From Planctobacterium marinum (GTDB taxonomy: Bacteria; Pseudomonadota; Gammaproteobacteria; Enterobacterales; Alteromonadaceae): a stretch of DNA of 64,000 bases. Shown here piece after piece: positions 26,023-35,900 of this stretch. Numbering within the stretch: position 1 is the stretch's first letter; each line of letters begins with the position of its first letter. The DNA lies in the NCBI RefSeq assembly GCF_020687805.1, contig NZ_JAJEWQ010000009.1, positions 62,001 to 126,000 of the forward strand, given 5' to 3'. A program made the position numbers and the translations under genes. Under the pieces are notes generated by a model. The model had not been told where the DNA came from. It was given only the letters and a program-made list of their open reading frames with translations, and did not search any database.

Positions 26023-26718
26023 CTATTGTAGTGCTTCAATGATCCGATTTATTTGTGATACTCGTTGCTGATCAAAGCGTTTTCGACTGAGCATAAAGTG
26101 AATTGGGTCTTGGTACACAATGTGCTCAGTGGCTTTTATATTGAGTAGCTGATTTTCTTTCGCAATATGCAGACCCGCAAACTGATCTTCTACGACAAAA
26201 TCAATTCTGGCGGAATTCAGCATTAAAAGCCTTTGCGCAGTTGAAGACAAATAAATAATTTGTTGTGCGTATTCTCGTTGCAGTATGCCGAAAGCATCTC
26301 CCGCGAAGCTACCAGAATTCACCGCGAAACTAGCACCTCGCTGAAACAGATCCTGTATTGTTTTTCCGGTTATTTGACTTTGGGTATGACTAAACAATAT
26401 GACTGTTTCCTGGCGATAAGGCGAACTAAACCACGCCTTTTTGCCACGAGCTTCATTAAAACTAGCCGCCATCAGAACATCCAGGTCACCTTCGTGCAAC
26501 TCCTCTATGCCCCGGTCTACAGATGGCATGTCAATAAAGGTTAAACAGTAGTTGGCTTTGTCAAATACAGTTCTTGCAAGTTGCACATCTTCGCCCTGTA
26601 CTTCCATGTGCTGAATGTAGGCATAGGGAGGCCACTCAAGATCACCACCAACTTTTAGCATTGCTTCACAAGCTATCAGACCGGGAGCAAATAGAAAAAC
26701 CAATAACAAAGATTTCAT
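26023..26718 (-). CDS. Periplasmic solute-binding protein, SBP_bac_3 type
   Basis: This 231-residue protein from ATG 26718 has a clear signal peptide 'MKSLLLVFLFAPGLIACEA', then 'VGGDLEWPPYAYI', the usual start of amino-acid-type solute-binding proteins. 'GDLDVLMAASFNEARGKKAWFSSPY' (quoted in parts) and 'LARTVFDKANY' also fit the family. No ABC permease or ATPase genes lie nearby, so it may be an orphan sensor-like or stand-alone binding protein, as is common in Alteromonadales and Vibrio. The ligand is unknown. A possible upstream ATG at 26745 would disrupt the signal peptide. Confidence 0.8.
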   Translation of the reverse strand: MKSLLLVFLFAPGLIACEAMLKVGGDLEWPPYAYIQHMEVQGEDVQLARTVFDKANYCLTFIDMPSVDRGIEELHEGDLDVLMAASFNEARGKKAWFSSPYRQETVILFSHTQSQITGKTIQDLFQRGASFAVNSGSFAGDAFGILQREYAQQIIYLSSTAQRLLMLNSARIDFVVEDQFAGLHIAKENQLLNIKATEHIVYQDPIHFMLSRKRFDQQRVSQINRIIEALQ

Positions 26719-26913
26719 AGTTCTCTGCCAAGTAAATAAGCACATTACCAGGAGGAACCTTCAACATACTGACCTGCAGATTCAAGCCTGTGATATAAGC
26801 ATAGTGGATCATATTCTTTGCAACAAACGAGCGTCACAATATTTAGGACTTTCTAAATTAAGCAATCCCTTTTACTCTGATGTGGAAATCCCAGAAAAAG
26901 AGACGTCAGAAAC

Positions 26914-28110
26914 ATGAATAAAACAGGTCCAGGATTTTTGATCGCCGCCGCGTTCGTCGGTCCGGGTACGGTCACAACAGCGACATTGGCTGGTGCTCAC
27001 TACGGTTATGCCCTGCTATGGGCGGTACTGTTTTCGATTGTTGCAACAATGGTGTTGCAGGAAATGGCAGCCCGACTGGGCGTTGCCACCGGAGCCGGTT
27101 TGGCCGAAGCGCTAAACAAACGATTTAGTCAACCGCTGTTTAAGTGGTCAATAATTTCCCTGATAGTCTGCGCCATTGGTATTGGCAATGCCGCCTACGA
27201 GGCAGGCAACCTGACCGGTGCCGCCATGGGACTAACCAATCTGTTAGGGGGTGAAATTCAGTATTGGAGCCTGTTGCTCGGTATTGCTGCTGCCGCGATT
27301 TTATATCAGGGCAAATTTCAAACCTTGTTGACGATACTAACCTTACTGGTTTTACTGATGAGTCTGGTGTTTTTGCTCACCTTTTTTGCATCTGATATTC
27401 AGTTTAATCAATTGTTATCTGGTCTGTTCGTTCCCTCATTACCCTCTGCAGCGACAATTACCACGATTGCCCTGATTGGTACCACTGTGGTGCCTTACAA
27501 CCTGTTTTTACACGCCAGTCTGGCAGCAAAGTTTCAGACAGAAAAAAGTCACGAACAGCGACTTTCACTATTGCGCAAAGACGGCCTCTTTGCCATTGGT
27601 CTGGGGGGATTAGTCACTATCGCAATATTGTCGACAGCCGCCGCCACCTGGTTTAGCCAGGGTATTGCGCCAGATATGACCAATATCGCCGAGCAATTAA
27701 GGCCACTGCTTGGCGACTTTGCTCCGGCATTTTTTGCATTAGGCCTGTTTGCCGCCGGGTTAACCAGTGCGGTTACAGCTCCGCTGGCCACCAGTTACGC
27801 ACTATGTGGCGCACTGGGTTGGTCCGTTGATTTGCAGTCGCCCCGATTCAGAATGATCTGGTTAAGCGTTATCACCATAGGTACTCTGCTGTGCTTTTTA
27901 TCTCTGAAACCGCTAACAGCCATTATGTTGGCTCAGGCCAGTAATGGTTTGTTACTCCCATTTATTGCACTTTGTCTGTTGTGGTTTTGCAATGACGCCA
28001 AAGTCCTCGGACAATGGCGCAACTCGGGGTGGCAGAATTTACTGGGCATTTGTATTGTGTTGCTGGTAACAGGCCTGGGCTTATACAAAGTTATTTCGCT
28101 GTTTAGCTAA
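26914..28110 (+). CDS. NRAMP-family transporter homologue with altered metal-site motifs
   Basis: This 398-residue protein has eleven or so membrane helices and overall NRAMP order. The first helix reads 'AAFVGPGTVTTATLAGAHYGY', where metal-transporting members have D-P-G-N; here the Asp is Gly and the Asn is Thr. The sixth helix reads 'VVPYNLFLHASL', where MntH has M-P-H-N; here Met is Val and His is Tyr. It is therefore an NRAMP relative that probably does not move manganese or iron in the normal way. Substrate unknown. It stands alone between the binding protein and the acyltransferases. Confidence 0.85.
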   Translation: MNKTGPGFLIAAAFVGPGTVTTATLAGAHYGYALLWAVLFSIVATMVLQEMAARLGVATGAGLAEALNKRFSQPLFKWSIISLIVCAIGIGNAAYEAGNLTGAAMGLTNLLGGEIQYWSLLLGIAAAAILYQGKFQTLLTILTLLVLLMSLVFLLTFFASDIQFNQLLSGLFVPSLPSAATITTIALIGTTVVPYNLFLHASLAAKFQTEKSHEQRLSLLRKDGLFAIGLGGLVTIAILSTAAATWFSQGIAPDMTNIAEQLRPLLGDFAPAFFALGLFAAGLTSAVTAPLATSYALCGALGWSVDLQSPRFRMIWLSVITIGTLLCFLSLKPLTAIMLAQASNGLLLPFIALCLLWFCNDAKVLGQWRNSGWQNLLGICIVLLVTGLGLYKVISLFS

Positions 28111-28158
28111 AGCGTAAAATTCAGTATTATGTCGCCTCGTTTGGTTGAGTGGTAAACA

Positions 28159-29049
28159 ATGCGTCAGTTAGTTGGTTCTTTTTCGGTACTTATTTATTTT
28201 GTAAACACCGTCTTTTGGTTTATTCCTATTTTCGGATTGTCGTTTCTGAAGCTTCTCCCGGTTAAGCCCTGGCAAACCTTAATTTCCTATATTCTGGATG
28301 GTTGCGCCTCCAATTGGATCAGCGTCAATAATCTCAATCAAACCTTACTGAGTAATATCCGCTGGGATGTGCAAGGCATCGACAAATTGAACCCTAAAGA
28401 GTGGTATCTGGTGATCGCCAATCATCGTTCATGGGTGGATATCTTGGTGCTACAGCGGGTATTCAATCGCAAAATTCCCTTCCTCAAGTTTTTCCTAAAA
28501 AAAGAACTGATATGGGTGCCTTTTTTGGGTCTGGCCTGGTGGGCACTGGACTTCCCCTTTATGCGACGCTACAGCCGCAAATTCCTGGAAAAACACCCGG
28601 AAATGAAAGGCAAAGACCTGGAAGCCACTAAAGAAGCCTGTCGCAAATTCAAATTTAAACCGGTCAGTGTTATGAATTTTGTGGAAGGCACACGCATAAC
28701 CCCGAAAAAACACCAGAAACAACAATCAGAATTTACTCACCTGCTGAAGCCCAAAGCAGGTGGCATGGCATTCGTGCTGGAAGCGATGCAGAAAAACCTG
28801 AATGTGTTGCTGGATGTCACTATCTACTACCCCGGTGGAACGCCAAATTATTGGGATTTCGTATGTGGCAAGGTGAAGCATATTCAGGTGCGGGTAGAAA
28901 CCCTTTCTATCCCGGCATTGAGACAGCAAGGAGTCATTGCCAGTAATTACTTTGATGACGCCAGTCAAAGAGCGGCTTTTCAGTCATGGTTAAATCAACG
29001 TTGGCAGCATAAAGACCAACAACTACAAGCACTAAAAAACGGATATTGA
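28159..29049 (+). CDS. YihG-like PlsC-family acyltransferase, copy 1
   Basis: This 296-residue membrane-associated acyltransferase has an N-terminal hydrophobic stretch, the catalytic H-x4-D box 'ANHRSWVDIL' around residue 91, 'FLKKELIWVPFLGLAWWALDFPFM' and the phosphate-binding 'NFVEGTRIT'. These match the long 1-acyl-glycerol-3-phosphate acyltransferases typified by E. coli YihG. It acts in inner-membrane phospholipid synthesis. Its stop overlaps the start of a second copy by one base. Confidence 0.9.
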   Translation: MRQLVGSFSVLIYFVNTVFWFIPIFGLSFLKLLPVKPWQTLISYILDGCASNWISVNNLNQTLLSNIRWDVQGIDKLNPKEWYLVIANHRSWVDILVLQRVFNRKIPFLKFFLKKELIWVPFLGLAWWALDFPFMRRYSRKFLEKHPEMKGKDLEATKEACRKFKFKPVSVMNFVEGTRITPKKHQKQQSEFTHLLKPKAGGMAFVLEAMQKNLNVLLDVTIYYPGGTPNYWDFVCGKVKHIQVRVETLSIPALRQQGVIASNYFDDASQRAAFQSWLNQRWQHKDQQLQALKNGY

Positions 29050-29939
29050 TGCCCATGGGACTGATTATTTTTCCTCTCCATTTTACCCTGCAAGCCGTAA
29101 ATCTGGCGATTTGGGCAACGCTGGCGGTTACTTTTGGGTTGCTCAAATTTATTACGCCCAAAATATTGCGAAGGCCGGTAGACGCTGTGCTAAAAGTGAT
29201 AGTGGCTCGTTTTGGTACCTGTAGCGTTGCCATGATTAAGTTTTTCAACAATATTGATGTGGAATATAAAATCAATGGGGAACTGGACCCTGAGGGCTGG
29301 TATCTGGTTATCGCGAACCATATCAGTTACCTGGATATTATATTATTGATTGCTTTTACCCATAAACGCATTCCTACACCGAAGTTCTTTTTGAAACAGG
29401 AATTAATATGGCTACCTTTTGTGGGTGTCGCTGCCTGGGCACTGGAAATGCCCTTTATGAAGCGCTATAGCCAGGCCTACATTAATAAGCACCCACATCT
29501 GAAAGGCAAAGACATAGAAACCACTAAAAAGCACTGCGAAAAGTACCGCAACGCGCCCACCACCATTATCAATTTTGTGGAAGGTACCCGCTTTACGCCA
29601 GCCAAAAAAGCGGCCAAAGGCAATCAATTGCAACATCTGTTACCGCCCAAGGCCGGAGGTATTGCGTTTACTTTTGCAGCCATGGGAGAACTGTTTCAAA
29701 ACATTCTGGATGTCACTCTGATTTACCCTGGCAACAAGGGAGTAGTTATGCGGGACATGTTAAGCGGTAACCTGAAGCAAATCGTTTTTGTGGTGGATGT
29801 ATTGCCGGTTAGCCAGGAGCTGATTGGTGATTATTTTAATGATGAAACGTTTCGCATTGGGTTCCAACAAGATCTGAATCAGCGCTGGCAACAAAAAGAT
29901 GCCAAAATAACCGCCATTCTTGAGGAATTAAAAGCGTGA
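29049..29939 (+). CDS. YihG-like PlsC-family acyltransferase, copy 2
   Basis: This paralogue of the preceding gene (about 296 residues) has 'ANHISYLDIIL' as catalytic H-x4-D box and 'NFVEGTRFT' as the substrate box. It starts at ATG 29049, inside the TGATG junction with copy 1, so the two are translationally coupled. They differ enough to suggest distinct acyl-chain or headgroup preference, such as polyunsaturated chains, but that is not visible in sequence. A MscS-type channel gene overlaps its end by 4 bp. Confidence 0.9.
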   Translation: MPMGLIIFPLHFTLQAVNLAIWATLAVTFGLLKFITPKILRRPVDAVLKVIVARFGTCSVAMIKFFNNIDVEYKINGELDPEGWYLVIANHISYLDIILLIAFTHKRIPTPKFFLKQELIWLPFVGVAAWALEMPFMKRYSQAYINKHPHLKGKDIETTKKHCEKYRNAPTTIINFVEGTRFTPAKKAAKGNQLQHLLPPKAGGIAFTFAAMGELFQNILDVTLIYPGNKGVVMRDMLSGNLKQIVFVVDVLPVSQELIGDYFNDETFRIGFQQDLNQRWQQKDAKITAILEELKA

Positions 29940-31180
29940 AAGACATGCACCTTGGGGAAACCCTGGCAAAGTGGCTAAACGAACACCAGATTTCAGTGGC
30001 GCAGTCTGACTGGCTTTTCATTTCAAGCATGTTGGCTTTGATGGTGGTTACAGCCTGGTTAAGCCTGCGGATAACCCGACTATTTTTACAACAGCGCTTA
30101 ACCGGCCTGATCTTCAGTAACAAACCCCACTGGAATGAGACCCTGCACCAGTGCCGGTTTTTCAGGCGCATTGCCCATATCATTCCCGCAACGTTTTTGC
30201 ATCTGGGAGCCCCCTATGCGCTGGAAGCTGAACACATTGCGTTGCTGATTACCCTTAAACTGAGCCTCATTTATTTAATTGTAGCCGCCGCCAGAGCCAT
30301 CTTCGCCATTTTTAACAGTGTTCAGGCGATATACGCCAACTCACGATATGCCAGCCGGGTGCCTATTGATGGCTTTATCCAGGTTGCTAAACTGTTGTTC
30401 CTGGTCATTGCGATATTATTAATCGTATCGCAATTGCTCAACAAATCCCCCACGCTGTTATTGTCAGGCGTCGGTGCTCTTACGGCGATTATCATCCTGG
30501 TGTTCCGGGATACTATTCTGGGTTTTGTTTCTGGCATAAACATCGTCGCCAATCGCACTGTTACCAATGGCGACTGGATAGAGATGCCAAAATACAATGC
30601 AGACGGCACAGTAATGGCGGTCGGCCTAACCACGGTTAAAGTGCGAAACTGGGATAAGACCATCTCCACGATCCCAACCTATGCACTGATGAATGAGTCC
30701 ATCAAAAACTGGCGAGGAATGCAGGAGTCCGGTGGCCGACGAATTAAACGCGCCATCCATATTGATATCCAGTCCATCGATTTTTGCAGCGATGAACAAT
30801 TGTCCCGGTTAAGTGAGATTACACTGTTGTCTGATTACCTCAAAGCCTTTAAGGCCGAATTGCAAAAATCTGATCAGAAAATTGCGCCAGATAAAGCGTT
30901 GCACGTGAACAAATTTACCAACATTGGTGTGTATCAAAAATACGTTGAAAACTACCTGAAACAACACCCACAGGTAAATCAGGACATGACCCTGATTGTT
31001 CGCCAGTTACCCCCGGCGCCAACCGGACTCCCCATTGAAATTTACTGCTTTAGTCAGGACAAAGACTGGGTAAACTATGAAGGTATTCAATCCGATATCT
31101 TTGACCATTGTATTGCCATACTGCCTGAGTTTAAGCTCAAGCCTTTTCAGTTGCAGTCTGCCGTCGTAAATTCCGAATAG
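29936..31180 (+). CDS. MscS-family mechanosensitive channel (YbdG-like)
   Basis: This 414-residue protein starts at GTG overlapping the previous stop (GTGA). It has about five membrane helices, then the pore helix and MscS beta domain: 'FRDTILGFVSGINIVANRTVTNGDWIEMP' (in parts), 'VKVRNWDKTISTIPTYALM', and 'SIKNWRGM'. That long insertion-rich pattern is typical of YbdG/MscM rather than small MscS. It is co-transcribed with two phospholipid acyltransferases, linking lipid synthesis and membrane tension response. Confidence 0.9.
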   Translation: MKDMHLGETLAKWLNEHQISVAQSDWLFISSMLALMVVTAWLSLRITRLFLQQRLTGLIFSNKPHWNETLHQCRFFRRIAHIIPATFLHLGAPYALEAEHIALLITLKLSLIYLIVAAARAIFAIFNSVQAIYANSRYASRVPIDGFIQVAKLLFLVIAILLIVSQLLNKSPTLLLSGVGALTAIIILVFRDTILGFVSGINIVANRTVTNGDWIEMPKYNADGTVMAVGLTTVKVRNWDKTISTIPTYALMNESIKNWRGMQESGGRRIKRAIHIDIQSIDFCSDEQLSRLSEITLLSDYLKAFKAELQKSDQKIAPDKALHVNKFTNIGVYQKYVENYLKQHPQVNQDMTLIVRQLPPAPTGLPIEIYCFSQDKDWVNYEGIQSDIFDHCIAILPEFKLKPFQLQSAVVNSE

Positions 31181-31283
31181 CTTGCTTCTTCATTTTGTTT
31201 GCACAATTCATCATTATGTTAGCCTCCTACATCACACAACAAATGACATAATCGCCAAAGTGATTAACAGGTGAATAACAAAT

Positions 31284-31949
31284 ATGCAGCAAATACTCGT
31301 AGTTGAAGACAACCCTGATATTGCATTACAGGTACAACGCTTTCTTGAAGCCAATGGTTTTAAAACTCATCACATTGTAAAAGGGGATCACGTCGTCGAT
31401 TATGTACGTGATCATAAACCTGATCTGGTCATTATGGATTTGGTTATACCGGGTAAAGATGGTTTGCAATGCTGTAGCGAGATTCGGGAATTTTCTAATA
31501 TTCCGGTTATTATGCTGACCGGAAAATCCGAGGAAGTCGACAGACTTATTGGACTGGAAGCCGGTGCCGATGACTACATGTGCAAACCTTTCAGCGCCCC
31601 TGAACTGGTAATGCGGGTTCAGGCGATTCTGCGTCGCACCTCAGACCACGTGTATTATTCTATCTTTAGTCTGGATGACGACAAACTCAAGATTTCTTAC
31701 AAAGGTAGTGAAATCCCGCTGACGTCTCTGGAATTTAGCCTGTATCGTTTGCTGTTTAAAAACCCGGAACGCATTTATTCCCGACAACAAATTATTGATT
31801 TAGTGTACAGCAATACCGACGACATTACTGATCGCACAATTGACAGCCACATCAAGAATATTCGCAAAAAGCTCAAGGACTCAGGTGTTAAAGAAAACAT
31901 CATAGAGTCAGTCTACGGTGCCGGATACCGATTCCGACTGCCGGCATAA
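31284..31949 (+). CDS. OmpR-family response regulator
   Basis: This 221-residue two-domain regulator has an N-terminal receiver with acidic pair 'VVEDNPD', phospho-acceptor Asp near residue 52 in 'VIMDLVIPG', 'MLTGK' and 'DDYMCKPF'. A C-terminal winged helix follows: 'PLTSLEFSLYRLLFKNPERI' and 'VYGAGYRFRLP'. No cognate histidine kinase is adjacent. The hybrid kinase 1 kb downstream has its own receiver and AraC output, so a direct pairing is not obvious. A terminator follows at 31971. Confidence 0.92.
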   Translation: MQQILVVEDNPDIALQVQRFLEANGFKTHHIVKGDHVVDYVRDHKPDLVIMDLVIPGKDGLQCCSEIREFSNIPVIMLTGKSEEVDRLIGLEAGADDYMCKPFSAPELVMRVQAILRRTSDHVYYSIFSLDDDKLKISYKGSEIPLTSLEFSLYRLLFKNPERIYSRQQIIDLVYSNTDDITDRTIDSHIKNIRKKLKDSGVKENIIESVYGAGYRFRLPA

Positions 31950-31970
31950 AACAGATGATTTCGACAGATT

Positions 31971-32002
31971 GAGCCACTTCCGTTGTGGCTCTGTTCATTT
32001 TT
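31971..32002 (+). terminator. Rho-independent terminator after the response regulator
   Basis: Stem GAGCCAC (31971-31977) pairs with GTGGCTC (31985-31991), and a T-rich stretch follows. It ends the response regulator transcript 21 bp after its stop codon. Confidence 0.75.
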
Positions 32003-32059
32003 AATTTAAGCATAGCCTGCTAGTCTGTAGTTTGATCTCATTACAAAAGTCAGACTATT

Positions 32060-32416
32060 GTGAAAAGCGTTAATACAATCCTCATCGCACTTAGTTTAAG
32101 TGGTTCACTGGCGGCACAAAGCCATTACGTCGAAGTTTCCGGCCGTGGACTGGTAAAATCCTTTTATTCACAGGCATCACAAAGCGCGGAAGCGGCATTT
32201 CACACCTGGTTAGTATTAAAGGGCACCAGTGAGCGGGCCAGTTGCCCTGAATTGCGTTTTGCGCCACAAGATCTGCAAGGTATTGAAATCGCCAAACTCG
32301 CTATCCGGCAAAACAGGCCTGTGGAAGTTAATTTTCATATCTCCAGAGAAGATTCAGAACAACGGGCAGAAGATCCTGGCCACTGCGAAATTACCCGCAT
32401 CGAACTCAGACCCTGA
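32060..32416 (+). CDS. Small secreted hypothetical protein
   Basis: This 118-residue protein starts at GTG with a likely signal peptide 'MKSVNTILIALSLSGSLAA' cleaved near 'AQS'. The mature part has two cysteines ('ASCPELRF', 'GHCEITRIELRP') that could form a disulfide. I recognise no family. It precedes the vsr gene by 14 bp and may share its transcript, though a link in function is not evident. Confidence 0.6.
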   Translation: MKSVNTILIALSLSGSLAAQSHYVEVSGRGLVKSFYSQASQSAEAAFHTWLVLKGTSERASCPELRFAPQDLQGIEIAKLAIRQNRPVEVNFHISREDSEQRAEDPGHCEITRIELRP

Positions 32417-32430
32417 ACCGATGTAAAATC

Positions 32431-32901
32431 ATGACCGATGTGCACTCCCGGGAACAACGACGCAAAAACATGTCAGCGATTAAAAATCGTGACACCAAAC
32501 CCGAATTGCAAATAGCCAAATTATTGCAGGACCTGCAATTCGATAGCCAGGCACAACCTCACCTCCACGACACCAGACCGGACTTTTACCTGCCGCAACA
32601 ACAGCTTGCCTTATTTGTGCACGGCTGTTTCTGGCATGGGCATCAATGTCATCTGTTTAAAGTCCCCGCCACCAGAACCGAATTTTGGCTACACAAGATT
32701 AAAGCCAATCAACAACGCGACCAGAAAGTGCAGGAAACGCTAAAACTACACAGTATTCGTCGCCTGATTATCTGGGAGTGTAGCCTCAAGGGGAAACATC
32801 GCCTGGCGCCAGCTGAATTATCAATGCGCCTGGAAGAGTTTGTATTGTCTGGTAACGAGAATGCTGAAATTTCTCATCAGGGATTTGAGATTAGAGCATA
32901 A
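32431..32901 (+). CDS. vsr: Very short patch repair endonuclease Vsr
   Basis: This 156-residue protein matches Vsr along its length: 'DVHSREQRRKNMSAIKNRDT', 'RPDFYLPQQ' (catalytic Asp), 'FVHGCFWHGHQCHLFKVPAT' and 'IIWECSLKGK'. Vsr nicks at T:G mismatches arising from deamination of 5-methylcytosine and normally accompanies a Dcm-type methyltransferase. None is present in this window, so it is an orphan here. The conserved zinc-site cysteine and histidines in 'HGCFWHGHQC' are intact. Confidence 0.93.
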   Translation: MTDVHSREQRRKNMSAIKNRDTKPELQIAKLLQDLQFDSQAQPHLHDTRPDFYLPQQQLALFVHGCFWHGHQCHLFKVPATRTEFWLHKIKANQQRDQKVQETLKLHSIRRLIIWECSLKGKHRLAPAELSMRLEEFVLSGNENAEISHQGFEIRA

Positions 32902-32994
32902 CCAATTGCAAATGGTCTGATGTTTGACTAATCGTTTCTTTTGTAAGCCGCGCTTGGTAAAGTGCCAAGGTAACAAAAAAAGAATAAAAAGATT

Positions 32995-35900
32995 TTGATT
33001 ACTTCTCCCTTAACACCGCTGTTCACTAAGCGAATATTTGTCTGTGCATTGTTCGCGGCCCTGTTCTTTGTGCATTTCCTCTTGTTGCTCACCAATGTTG
33101 CCCACCAGCTTAACTGGCATTATGCAGTGTTGTTACAGGGCGCACATGTACTTTACAGCCTGATTATTCTTATTTTTATCAGCGTTATTCCAAAAGAAGA
33201 ACTCGACCTAAAAGAAAAGCTGTTCTGGTTTTGTTTTAGTTTCGCCATGTTTCTCTGGCTTCTGACTAAGATCAGCTTATTAATTTTGATGTCTGCCAGG
33301 CTGTCAGACTGGATTTATCTGCTGGCAGACTATGGTTATTTTGCCTTTTTTCTGGTGGCCTGTTTTGCTCAGGTTTTTTTTAGTAATCAGGACCATCCCG
33401 GAGTCAACAAACACCCCCAGCACGGTACTTTAACGCAAATTGTGTCACTGTGTTTGATGGGAGGCTTGTTTGTTTACCTGGTGGTGATCCCCTCTCAAAG
33501 TGCCCACACTGAATTTAACCAACATTATTCATCCTTTTTGTTTTATATACTGATGGATTTGTATTTATTCACCCTATATGCCATCAGTGCTAAGTCGGCC
33601 TCGGAAGCGCTATGGCGACAACGGTTTACCTGGATTTCACTCAGTTTTGGATTACTTTTGCTCCTGGATCTCACTGAACTGAGCATTAAAGCCGGTATTC
33701 TACCGATGCAGATTGAGGGGACTTTCTCACTCTTATGGTATCTGCCCTATGTCGCACTGGCTTTTGCATTTCAGCCAAATACGCATATTTATACCCTGGT
33801 AAAATCGCCAAAAACCCTGCCAACCTGGCTGCCCGATCATACTCTTGTGGGCTTGGTGTTACTGCCCATAGTGCACGCCGCAGGTTACGGAAGCGGCGTT
33901 TTCGCAGAAGACCTAAAACCATTACGGGAATATATTTTGGTATGTTGGGTGGTCATATTTGCCGCCTTTATCTATCTGAGGCAGTGGTTTACTCAAAATC
34001 AAAAGCAGGACATCACACCGGAGTTATTCAATAAATCTACGGGAATAGAAAAGCCAAATATTACCCAAAATCTACCGTTTCCCAGTTTTGTATTAGACAA
34101 GCTGGGTAAAATTGAGTTTTGCAATCGTGCAGCGGCCGAGAAGTTCAATTACTCAGAGTCAGCACTCATTGGTACCTTTTTTAGCGGTTTATTGGCCAAA
34201 GATGAGCCACTGGAAACCATGTTACGCTTTTCTGAGTCAGCGTTTACAGAATCAAAACTGGTAACGCAGGGTATGAGAGAAGCTTTCTTCAGAGATCAAC
34301 AAGGCAAACAACTGACCTGTTATGTCGCCTTTGCCGAACTGGAAGAGGGTGGCTATGTAGCTTCACTGGTTGATGTAAGCCGATTGCATGAAGCAGAACA
34401 GCAAGCCCTGAGTATCAAGGACAAGTTTTTGGCCAACATTACACACGAATTCCGCACGCCATTGACCATTATCCAGGGCGCTTTGGATGAAGGTATTGAA
34501 CACTGCACAGACGACACCCTGACCACCCGCCTGAATGCCGCCAGGACGAATGCCATCAGAATTCTCAAAATGGTGGAGCAATTACTCAATCTGTCAAAAA
34601 TAACCAGTGCGCCGAAACTAGACAAAGTAGCACAGCCTGCGTCCCAGATAATCAATGACACTTGTCAGCAATTTGCGCAACTGTGCCAAAATAAAAACAT
34701 CAGCTTCTCCTATAAGGTGACACCAGGCGCGTGGATTAACGTGCATGACGATGCCTTACAACAAATTCTATACAACCTGCTTAGCAACGCTTATAAGTAC
34801 TCTGTCCACGACAGTCAAATCGAAGTGAGTGCACAGGTTCAGAGCGATGTTTTATTTCTCACCATCAGCGATACCGGCTGTGGTATGACAGAAGAAGAAC
34901 AAGCGCGGCTTTTTGAACGTTTCCAAAGGGCAGATTCCGCCAGGCGTTCCGACACATTTGGTGTGGGTATAGGCCTGTCACTGGTAAGCGAATTAGTCAC
35001 ATTACACGACTGGCACATTGCCGTTGACTCCACCCTAAATGAAGGCACCACCTTTACCATTAAGATACCTTGCAGCAGTCCGGAGCAATCCTCAGCAGAA
35101 CAGGTAAAAGTTATTGACTTTAACGTCGAAGAGGCTGATGTCGAAAAAGTCACGGGCCGCAGAGCCCCAAAAGACGCGACACAAGCTCATGCTCCTGACA
35201 ATAAATTGCTGATCATCGAAGACAACCCGGACATGCAGGAATATTTGCGTCATCTCATGGCTGATTTGTATCAAACGGACATTATTACCAATGGTAAACC
35301 TGGCATTGAGCAGGCTATCATCGACATTCCTGACGTGATCATCTGCGATCTGATGCTGCCGGATATCTCTGGATTTGAAGTAGTCAAACAGTTAAAAGCG
35401 CACCCGGTAACTCAGCATATTCCGATTTTAATGTTAACTGCCAAATCCGATACGCAAAGCAAATTACAAGGGTTGGAACATCAGGCAGATGACTACCTGA
35501 CCAAACCCTTTCACCATAAAGAGTTGCAACTCAGAGTGGGGAACCTGTTACAAAACCGGGCGCGGCAGCAGCAACAGCTCAGAGAGCAACTGCAGCACGA
35601 AACATTAAACAGAGCAAAATCTCATGTTCTGCCATCCGAGGTTCCTGCTCAGGAAGTACTCCCCCACCAGCAGTTTTTGGACAAATTACAAGGTATTTCA
35701 GAGAAATATTATCAGGATGAATCTTTTGCACCATCACAGCTGGCCAGTGAACTGGCACTGTCAGAACGACAGTTACAACGGAAATTAAAAGCGGCACTGA
35801 ATATGACACCCGGTGAATACTTAAGAGAATATCGGTTGCTGAAGTCTCGTGAGCTTTTAGCTCAGGGCATGCCAATAGGCAGGGTGGCCGAAGAAGTGGG

